Origin: Aldehydirespirator sp965248735
Lineage (GTDB): Bacteria; Actinomycetota; Acidimicrobiia; Acidimicrobiales; Aldehydirespiratoraceae
Direction of reading: 5' to 3'
NCBI GenBank assembly: GCA_965248735.1
Contig: OZ252146.1
Coordinates: 1,302,001 to 1,366,000 of the forward strand
DNA: 64,000 nucleotides
The position numbers were made by a program, and so were the translations under genes. Of this stretch, positions 42,187 to 48,751 are shown piece by piece; the first letter of the stretch is position 1; each line of letters starts with the position of its first letter. Under the pieces are notes generated by a model. That model worked only from the letters and a program-made list of their open reading frames with translations, was not told where the DNA came from and did no database searches.

Positions 42187-43188
42187 ATGACCGGCACGGA
42201 CACCACCCACATGAAGTTCGGCCTGCTGATGCCGCACTTCGGCGGCCACGCCAGCCGCCGGGCCGTGCTCGACGGCGCGGTGCTGGCCGAGAGCTTCGGC
42301 TTCGACTCTCTGTGGGTGCGCGACCACCTGGTGTTCGAGCCTCACTCCGAGATGGAGGCGGCCGACATCACCTTCTACGAGGCGCTAACCACCCTCACCG
42401 CCGTCGGGGCGGTCACCGAGAACATCACTCTGGGCACCGGCTCGCTGATCCCGTTCCGCCATCCGGTGAACACCGCCATCAGCGTGGGCACTCTGTGCGC
42501 CCTGGTCGGCGACCGGTTGGTGCTCGGTTTCGGGGCCGGCACCTTCGACCACGAGTTCGACGTGATCGACATGGCCGGGGTGGACCGGGTCGCCCTCGTG
42601 CGCTCCAACGCCGAGATCCTGCGCCGCCTGTTGAGCGAGGACGACGTCACCTACCGCGACGACGTGTACTCGTTCGACAACATCTCCATCGAGCCCAAGC
42701 CGGGCGCCCCGGTGCCGTTCTGGTACTGCGGCGCCACCCCGCGCTCGGCCCGCCTGGCCGCCGAGTACTGCGACGGCTGGATGCCGGGGCGCACCACCCT
42801 GCTCACCATCGCTGAGCGGGTGGCCACCATGCAGGAGATGACCGCAGCCAACGGCCGGCCCATGCCCACGATCGCGGTGATCCCTCCCACCTCGATCGCG
42901 CCCACCCACGACCTGGCAGTGTCCGGGGTGAACCTCGACGGCCTGCTGGCGTGGGCCAACAAGCGGGGCAAGTGGTGGGCCAAGCCCCCGTCGGGCCGCT
43001 TCGCCACCGCGGAGGACATCGAGGGCTCGCTCATCGCGGGCACGCCCGACGAGGTGGTCGAGCAGGTGCACCGTTTCGCCGATGTGGGCGTGGAGCACCT
43101 GGTGTTCGACCTGCGCATGAACTTCGACCGCTGGTTCGCGTCGGTAGAACTGCTGGGCCGAGAGGTCCTCCCCGCATTGCGAGCTTGA
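42187..43188 (+). CDS. LLM-class F420-type oxidoreductase
   Basis: 333 residues from ATG 42187, preceded by GGAGGACTGAT (spacing fits). A GTG at 42154 is less likely. Luciferase-like features: KFGLLMPHFGGH, FDSLWVRDHLVFEP, ITLGTGSLIPFRHPVNTA, DRLVLGFGAGTFDHEFD and PVPFWYCGATPRSARLAAEYCDGWMPG. It is the second intact member of this family in the window. The hairpin array separates it from the cyclic amidohydrolase gene. They may act in one pathway but be expressed at different levels. Confidence 0.87.
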   Translation: MTGTDTTHMKFGLLMPHFGGHASRRAVLDGAVLAESFGFDSLWVRDHLVFEPHSEMEAADITFYEALTTLTAVGAVTENITLGTGSLIPFRHPVNTAISVGTLCALVGDRLVLGFGAGTFDHEFDVIDMAGVDRVALVRSNAEILRRLLSEDDVTYRDDVYSFDNISIEPKPGAPVPFWYCGATPRSARLAAEYCDGWMPGRTTLLTIAERVATMQEMTAANGRPMPTIAVIPPTSIAPTHDLAVSGVNLDGLLAWANKRGKWWAKPPSGRFATAEDIEGSLIAGTPDEVVEQVHRFADVGVEHLVFDLRMNFDRWFASVELLGREVLPALRA

Positions 43189-43270
43189 GGTTGCGGTCGG
43201 CGCTGGAGCTGCCAGCGTCAGCATTCTGCGCAGTTTGTATTGAAACTCAGCGGCGAACCTTGTCACAGGG

Positions 43271-43299
43271 TTGCACTACAATAAATCTGAAGCTATTCT
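43271..43299 (+). promoter_or_regulatory. Sigma-A-type promoter for the membrane coiled-coil gene
   Basis: TTGCAC (43271-43276), a 17-nt spacer and TATTCT (43294-43299), within an unusually AT-rich stretch about 100 nt upstream of the ATG at 43403. The rest of 43189-43402 shows no gene. Confidence 0.5.
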
Positions 43300-43402
43300 A
43301 ATCTACAAGCTTCGCCACCGGGCCATCCAGCGGTGCGCCACTGTCCTTCATTACGCGTACGACGTGCACCCGCATCCGTGCCGCCGGGCCCAGGAGAAGC
43401 TC

Positions 43403-43861
43403 ATGACATCAGTCGCCCCCGCCCACCGGGCAGTACCGCAGATGACTCACACCCCCGATCCCGCCGTAACCCCGCAGGCCCAGGCCAGCGCTGCCGAAGT
43501 CGAGGCCCGGCCCGCCAGGCCCAGACTGCGAGACCAGATCGCCGAGAACCCACTGCTCAGTCTCTTTCTCGGGCTCACTCTGGCCGTGCTGACTTTTCTC
43601 GGCACCCTGACGGTGGCACTGCTCCTCTTCCTTTTGAACGACATCAACGACGGCGTGGACAGTCTGGGGGAGCGCATCGACAGTGTTGAGGTGAGTTTGG
43701 GGGAGCGCATCGACAGCCTTGAGGCCGAGGTGGACGCAGGGTTCGCGGCGCAAGGAGCCCATATCGTTGAGATCGATGGGAAGCTGATCGCCTTGATCAG
43801 CCATCTCAACGCGACGGAGGCGGTTGACGCTGCGCTCGAGGCAGACTCTTGGATGGGATGA
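43403..43861 (+). CDS. Single-pass membrane protein with coiled-coil
   Basis: 152 residues from ATG 43403, preceded by AGGAGAAGCTC. A Pro/Ala-rich cytoplasmic N-terminus is followed by one TM helix (LSLFLGLTLAVLTFLGTLTVALLLFLL), then a short coiled coil. The coiled coil includes a near-exact internal repeat (LGERIDSVEVS, LGERIDSLEAE). The function is unknown. It lies 23 nt upstream of the CoxG-like gene, so the two may be co-transcribed. Confidence 0.75.
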   Translation: MTSVAPAHRAVPQMTHTPDPAVTPQAQASAAEVEARPARPRLRDQIAENPLLSLFLGLTLAVLTFLGTLTVALLLFLLNDINDGVDSLGERIDSVEVSLGERIDSLEAEVDAGFAAQGAHIVEIDGKLIALISHLNATEAVDAALEADSWMG

Positions 43862-43884
43862 GCTTGGGCTAGCGAGGGCTTGAT

Positions 43885-44370
43885 GTGAGGGAGGCGGTAG
43901 ACCGGGAGTTCGTGGTCGAGGCGGCCCGGGACGACGTGTGGCCACGTCTGCTGGACGTGCAGGCTGTGGCGTCGTGGCTGCCCATCATGCACTCGGTAAC
44001 CGAGGTCTCGTCGGGCTCCTCCGGCATCGACGGCTCCAGCTTCCAGGCCGCCTTCGAGGACAAGGTGGGCCCGTTCTCGTTGCGAGCCGATCTGCGCATC
44101 GAGGTGGCCGGAGTGCGTGAGCCCGAGGAGGTGTCGATCCGGGCCAGGGGCGAGGACCGCCAGATCCGCTCTCGCATCATGATCGACGCCGCTTGCCGGC
44201 TGTCCGACGCCGGTCCCGCACAGACCCGGGTCCGCCTGATCGGCTCCTACGAGATAACCGGCCGGGTGGCCACCCTCGGCGCCGGAGTCATCCGCTCCAA
44301 GGCCAGCAAGCTCATAGACGCCTTCTGCACCAACGCCACCCAGGGCCTGTCGGCAGCCACCGCCGGCTAA
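43885..44370 (+). CDS. CoxG-like SRPBCC protein (carbon monoxide dehydrogenase subunit G family)
   Basis: 161 residues from GTG 43885. The CoxG/START pattern is clear: VDREFVVEAARDDVWPRLLDVQAVASWLPIM at the N-terminus and a C-terminal GRVATLGAGVIRSKASKLIDAF helix as in CoxG. CoxG proteins help anchor or assemble molybdenum hydroxylases. A CoxM-S-L-type operon follows 2.2 kb downstream on the same strand, with an opposite-strand lipoprotein gene in between. Confidence 0.78.
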   Translation: MREAVDREFVVEAARDDVWPRLLDVQAVASWLPIMHSVTEVSSGSSGIDGSSFQAAFEDKVGPFSLRADLRIEVAGVREPEEVSIRARGEDRQIRSRIMIDAACRLSDAGPAQTRVRLIGSYEITGRVATLGAGVIRSKASKLIDAFCTNATQGLSAATAG

Positions 44371-44387
44371 CCCTCCCCCAACCCCCC

Positions 44388-44434
44388 AAATCCCTGTAGT
44401 GCGTGACGCCTGAGGTCCTCAACTACAGGGATTT
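44388..44434. terminator. Strong bidirectional terminator hairpin
   Basis: A perfect 13-bp stem (AAATCCCTGTAGT at 44388-44400 with ACTACAGGGATTT at 44422-44434) surrounds a 21-nt loop between the ends of the convergent CoxG-like and lipoprotein genes. The A and T runs at the stem ends give a U-rich tail in both directions. Confidence 0.8.
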
Positions 44435-44451
44435 CGCTCGAAGGAGTGACG

Positions 44452-46359
44452 CTACGGGATCAGGAAGCGCCGGGTGTTGCCCTGGTGATCGATTGCCAAC
44501 ATCACGTTTCCGTTGATGATGAAGTGCCACGAGTATCCGACGGGCGGATCTCCAACCTCCAGCCAGTTGACGCCGTCTCTGGACACCAGCATCCACTCAA
44601 CGGATGAGCCGTCCTCCGATGCGCCGCCCATGACCACCGCACCGCCCCGGCTGTTCCTCAACTCGAACCATGAGCCTTCCGAGAGTCCGGGGAGTTCGAT
44701 CGGTCGCCAGTTGGTTCCGGTCGCTTCGCCTAGCCACAGCTGCGATTCGCTCTCGGTGACCGAGAGTGGAAGAAAGAAGGACAAGCGACCGTTGAGCACA
44801 ATGCCGTCCGTCACGACGCTCATGTCCGCCCCCAGCGGATATCCATTCCTGACCGGACTGTCTCTATGAACCCAAGTCGAGCCGTCTGCCGAGAAGTAAT
44901 CCGGTCCGACAACTTGCGGGTATCCGGATTCACCCACATAGGCGCGGGCGAAGTAGCCGGCGTCGGTTCCCACTAATTCCCTCCAGAAGCCTCCGGACAC
45001 TCCGGGTAGGCCCTCCCGAACCGGTTCGTTCCCCCATTCGGCCACCCACACCTCGGCAGAAGCCAGCCAGGAGGGTGTGTATGGCTTGTTGCCGAAGTGC
45101 GCGATGCCGTAGTAGCGGTAGGTGTCCTCGTCGATGCCCAACTCCTCCCACGTCACGAACCGCGAGAAGTACGGGTCGCTGGGCTCGTGCTGCTCAGTCT
45201 CCCAGTCGATCTCCAGGCCCAGAGACTCGCCCTGGACAGACTCCCCTCCGACAAAGTCGGGATCCCCTAGACGGATGTACCGGGCGGACTCCCGGATGTC
45301 GACTGGTGCGATCACCCACGGGTCCACCCCGAGTTGGATTTCTCTGACGAGCAGCCACCCTTCAGGCCCGATGACCAGACCGCCTGCGGATATCTCGGCC
45401 TTCACGCCATAGGGCAGGCCCTCGCTGGAGGGGGGAGGAATCTTGAAGGTCTCCTCCCAGCGGGTCAGATCGCGGGTGACCGCCACGAGGGTGTCTTCAC
45501 CTTCCCGCACCGCGATGATCAAGCGGTCCCCGTCGGACGCTGCTCTCAGGGCCGGCCCGCCGGGCGGCCAGCGGCGGACGTCGTCGATCTGGGGGTCTGG
45601 CAAGGGGACCGGCAGGCGTGCAGGCGGCGACCAGTCGAGGCCGTCGGCAGAAACGCGACTGAACAGTCGAGTGCGATCCTCCTGGTCCTCATCAACGATC
45701 GGGTAGCCGACCTGCAAGAACCCCTCCCTCCAGGGCATCAGTCGGCCAGCGGAGATCCGCGAGACGGTTTCGAGGCTGCCTTCACTCTCAGCGGGCACCC
45801 CGGCGAGGCCTTCATCGCTGTCAGGCTCAGCACGGGAGTCATCGGGTGTGGTTTCCTCATCGTCGTCGGACGTCGAAGGTTCTTCGGGGCCTTTAGCAGC
45901 TTCGACTTCCGTTGCTGGTTCGGGTTCGTCGGGTTGGGTGGGTGCTGGTTCGGGTTCGTCGGGTTGGGTGGTGGCCGTGGGCGGGTCTGGCTGGGCTGTT
46001 GTGGTGGGTGCTGGTTCGGGTTCGTCGGGTTGGGTGGTGGCCGTGGGCGGGTCTGGCTGGGCTGTTGTGGTGGGTGCTGGTTCGGGTTCGTCGGGTTGGG
46101 TGGTGGCCGTGGGCGGGTCTGGCTGGGCTGTTGTGGTCGGCTGGGCTGTTTTGGTTGTGGATGCCGGCTCCCCGATGGCGGGGCTGGCCTCGTCGTCGGA
46201 CGAGGTGGAGCAGCCGAAGGTCGCGAGCGCCAGTAACAGCAGCCCAGTTGCAGCCGCGCCGGCCCGTTCGCTACGACGCGCTTGCCGCACCGCAACAGCC
46301 GTGAGCAGACGCCTGGGGCAGGTTGCGGACCATTTGTTCGTGACTAGCCGTATCGGCAT
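44452..46359 (-). CDS. Large predicted lipoprotein with Pro/Thr/Glu repeat stalk
   Basis: About 635 residues from ATG 46359; the start is uncertain because the frame is open further upstream. A basic N-terminus and hydrophobic GAAATGLLLLALATFGC form a lipoprotein-type signal, although the -2 Phe is unusual for a lipobox. A 22-residue unit (PDEPEPAPTTTAQPDPP then TATTQ) is repeated three times, followed by an acidic stretch, making an extended surface stalk. The C-terminal 450 residues repeat short segments of the type FSRVSADGLDW, YFSADGSTWV and MLVSRDGVNWLEV. These suggest a beta-propeller with Asp-box-like blades. It is probably a cell-surface protein of unknown ligand. Confidence 0.7.
   Translation of the reverse strand: MPIRLVTNKWSATCPRRLLTAVAVRQARRSERAGAAATGLLLLALATFGCSTSSDDEASPAIGEPASTTKTAQPTTTAQPDPPTATTQPDEPEPAPTTTAQPDPPTATTQPDEPEPAPTTTAQPDPPTATTQPDEPEPAPTQPDEPEPATEVEAAKGPEEPSTSDDDEETTPDDSRAEPDSDEGLAGVPAESEGSLETVSRISAGRLMPWREGFLQVGYPIVDEDQEDRTRLFSRVSADGLDWSPPARLPVPLPDPQIDDVRRWPPGGPALRAASDGDRLIIAVREGEDTLVAVTRDLTRWEETFKIPPPSSEGLPYGVKAEISAGGLVIGPEGWLLVREIQLGVDPWVIAPVDIRESARYIRLGDPDFVGGESVQGESLGLEIDWETEQHEPSDPYFSRFVTWEELGIDEDTYRYYGIAHFGNKPYTPSWLASAEVWVAEWGNEPVREGLPGVSGGFWRELVGTDAGYFARAYVGESGYPQVVGPDYFSADGSTWVHRDSPVRNGYPLGADMSVVTDGIVLNGRLSFFLPLSVTESESQLWLGEATGTNWRPIELPGLSEGSWFELRNSRGGAVVMGGASEDGSSVEWMLVSRDGVNWLEVGDPPVGYSWHFIINGNVMLAIDHQGNTRRFLIP
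45921..46140 (-). repeat. 66-bp in-frame repeat in lipoprotein stalk
   Basis: Three nearly identical 66-bp units encode the Pro/Glu/Thr stalk of the lipoprotein, plus a partial unit. The high DNA identity between units suggests recent slippage expansion. Confidence 0.85.
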
Positions 46360-46566
46360 CGGCCGTTTCCCATCATTGAGCAACGACGCCCGGGACGATC
46401 CGTATGTTGCAGCCGAATCGTCCTCGGCAGAGGGACGCCTGGCCGTGGTTGTGCCGATAGGCCCGGCACGGCTTGTTCGCCTCAACGGTCGGCCGATGAT
46501 GGAAACCGAATGCCATGTTGACACCATACGTGGCCATGGCCCGAGGCTCTGTCGGATCGCCTGCTG

Positions 46567-47358
46567 ATGCCTGTGCTGCCTGAGCTTGGGTTGGTCCGTT
46601 CGTCGGACCTGGACGAGGTGTTGGCTGTGGTCGACTACGACCATGCACCTTACGCCGGGGGAACCGAGCTGGTGCCGGCCATGGGGCTGGGTTTGCGCCG
46701 GCCGGCCGCCATCGTGGACCTCAAGCGAGTGGAGGCGCTGAGGGGGATCGAGGTCGACGCCGACGAGCGGACCGTGACCATGGGGGCTGCGGTGACGCAC
46801 CGGCGTCTGTCCGACCATCCGGCCGTCCGCGAGCACCTGCCCACGCTGGCCGGGGCCGCGTCGCGGGTGGGCAACGCCCGGGTGCGCTCCACCGGCACCG
46901 TGGGCGGCAACCTGTGCTTCGCCGAGCCCCGCTCCGACCTGGGCTGCGTGCTGGTGGCCCTCGGCGCCACCGCCGAGGTCCGCTCGACCGGGAGCGCTCG
47001 AACCCTCAGCATCGACGAGCTGATCGTGGGCGCGTTCGAGACCTCGCTGGCCGAGAACGAGATCCTCACCACCGTAACCATGCCGTTCGAGCCGCCGGGC
47101 ATGTCGTACTGGAAGCTCCAGAGCTACGAGCGGCCCACGCTCGGCGTGGCCCTGGTTGTGAGCGCCGACCGGTGGGAGATCACCGTGGGCGCGGCCACCG
47201 AGCGGCCGACCCGGGCTGTGCTCACCGCGGGCGACACCGACGGGCTGGCTGCCTTCGTCGACGGGCTCGAGCTCAGTGACGACATGACCGGCCCGCCCGA
47301 GTACAAGCGCTCGGTGCTGCGGGCCCATCTGAAGCGGGCTCTGGGAGCGGAGCTGTGA
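46567..47358 (+). CDS. FAD-binding medium subunit of a molybdenum hydroxylase (CoxM-like)
   Basis: 263 residues. FAD-PCMH motifs: YAGGTELVPAM (about 29) and STGTVGGNLCFAEPRSD (about 108). The C-terminal CO-dehydrogenase flavoprotein domain ends KRSVLRAHLKRALGAEL. It is first in an M-S-L operon. The last 24 codons, from ATG 47284, are the source of the tandem repeat that fills the gap to the small-subunit gene. Confidence 0.87.
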   Translation: MPVLPELGLVRSSDLDEVLAVVDYDHAPYAGGTELVPAMGLGLRRPAAIVDLKRVEALRGIEVDADERTVTMGAAVTHRRLSDHPAVREHLPTLAGAASRVGNARVRSTGTVGGNLCFAEPRSDLGCVLVALGATAEVRSTGSARTLSIDELIVGAFETSLAENEILTTVTMPFEPPGMSYWKLQSYERPTLGVALVVSADRWEITVGAATERPTRAVLTAGDTDGLAAFVDGLELSDDMTGPPEYKRSVLRAHLKRALGAEL

Positions 47359-47709
47359 CCGGCCCGCCCGAGTACAAGCGTTCGGTGCTGCGGGTCCACC
47401 TGAAGCGGGCTCTGGGAGCGGAGCTGTGACCGGCCCTTCTGCTTTCAAGCGTTCGGTGCTGCGGGTCCATCTGAAGCGGGCTCTGGGAGCGGAGCTGTGA
47501 CCGGCCCTTCTGCTTTCAAGCGTTCGGTGCTGCGGGTCCATCTGAAGCGGGCTCTGGGAGCGGAGCTGTGACCGGCCCTTCTGCTTTCAAGCGTTCGGTG
47601 CTGCGGGTCCATCTGAAGCGGGCTCTGGGAGCGGAGCTGTGACCGGCCCTTCTGCTTTCAAGCGTTCGGTGCTGCGGGTCCATCTGAAGCGGGCTCTGGG
47701 AGCGGAGCT
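47284..47709 (+). repeat. 71-bp tandem array (6 copies) of coupled mini-ORFs, M-S junction
   Basis: The 3' 71 bp of the medium-subunit gene (from 47284) are followed by five further copies whose GTG starts lie at 47355, 47426, 47497, 47568 and 47639; the sixth GTG, 47710, starts the small-subunit gene. Each unit is an open frame of 24 codons (MTGPSAFKRSVLRVHLKRAL then GAEL) with TGA overlapping the next GTG as GTGA, and each carries GGGAGCGGAGCT ahead of that GTG. The period of 71 (2 modulo 3) preserves the four-base overlap throughout. Units 3-6 are essentially identical. Units 1-2 differ at a few codons. Confidence 0.92.
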
Positions 47710-48219
47710 GTGACCAGCCCGGTTGTGACCTCGACGGTGATCCGGTGCCGAGTCAACCGGCGAGACGTCGAGATGCTGGTGCCGGTGCGGCTCACCGTGG
47801 CCGAGCTGCTGCGGGACCGGCTCGGGCTCACCGGCACCAAGGTGAGTTGCGAGATGCAGGTGTGCGGGGCCTGCACGGTGCTGGTGGACGGCAACCCGGT
47901 CAGCTCGTGCACGACCCTGGCCTGCGACCTCGACGGCGCCCAGGTGCTCACCGTCGAGGGCTTGGCCCGGGGCCGCGACCTGCATCCGGTTCAGGAGGTG
48001 TTCATGTCCTCCAACGCCCTGCAGTGCGGCTACTGCACGCCCGGGTTCATCATGATGGCGGTCGGCCTGCTGGACGCCTATCCCGACGCCGACCGGTCCG
48101 AGGTTCGGGAGTGGATGGACGGCAACCTGTGCCGCTGCACCGGCTACGAGCCCATTGAGACCGCAGTCAACGTCGCCGCCTCCCGTCTGCGAGCCGGCTC
48201 GCCGAAGGACGACCGGTGA
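47710..48219 (+). CDS. 2Fe-2S small subunit of a molybdenum hydroxylase (CoxS-like)
   Basis: 169 residues from GTG 47710. First cluster: CEMQVCGACTVLVDG with an upstream VSC. Second cluster: QCGYCTPGF and NLCRCTGYEPI. This is the standard two-[2Fe-2S] subunit of the xanthine-oxidase family. Its start is the last link of the 71-bp mini-ORF chain, so its translation is probably coupled through that chain. The gap to the large-subunit gene is filled by a second array. Confidence 0.92.
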   Translation: MTSPVVTSTVIRCRVNRRDVEMLVPVRLTVAELLRDRLGLTGTKVSCEMQVCGACTVLVDGNPVSSCTTLACDLDGAQVLTVEGLARGRDLHPVQEVFMSSNALQCGYCTPGFIMMAVGLLDAYPDADRSEVREWMDGNLCRCTGYEPIETAVNVAASRLRAGSPKDDR

Positions 48220-48279
48220 GAAGTCACGCTGGATCGCCGGGCTTTGCCGGATGCGCACCGGTGGCGGCCGCCATTCGTC

Positions 48280-48751
48280 CGACCGTCGCATCGCCGGAGA
48301 GCGGCCGATGACCACCGTGCCTACACGAGCAGCGTGCCGTTGCAGCCGTGGTCCGACCGTCGCATCGCCGGAGAGCGGCCGATGACCACCGTGCCTACAC
48401 GAGCAGCGTGCCGTTGCAGCCGTGGTCCGACCGTCGCATCGCCGGAGAGCGGCCGATGACCACCGTGCCTACACGAGCAGCGTGCCGTTGCAGCCGTGGT
48501 CCGACCGTCGCATCGCCGGAGAGCGGCCGATGACCACCGTGCCTACACGAGCAGCGTGCCGTTGCAGCCGTGGTCCGACCGTCGCATCGCCGGAGAGCGG
48601 CCGATGACCACCGTGCCTACACGAGCAGCGTGCCGTTGCAGCCGTGGTCCGACCGTCGCATCGCCGGAGAGCGGCCGATGACCACCGTGCCTACACGAGC
48701 AGCGTGCCGTTGCAGCCGTGGTCCGACCGTCGCATCGCCGGAGAGCGGCCG
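48280..48751 (+). repeat. 74-bp tandem array (6 full units) of coupled mini-ORFs, S-L junction
   Basis: ATG codons lie at 48308, 48382, 48456, 48530, 48604 and 48678, and the next, 48752, starts the large-subunit gene. Each unit reads GGAGAGCGGCCGATGACCA at the start. Its frame has 25 codons (MTTVPTRAACRCSRGPTVAS then PESGR), and its TGA overlaps the following ATG as ATGA. The period of 74 (2 modulo 3) keeps the overlap. All units are identical as far as I can see, and the large-subunit gene begins with the same MTTVP codons. 48220-48280 is a short leader with a partial unit. Confidence 0.92.
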
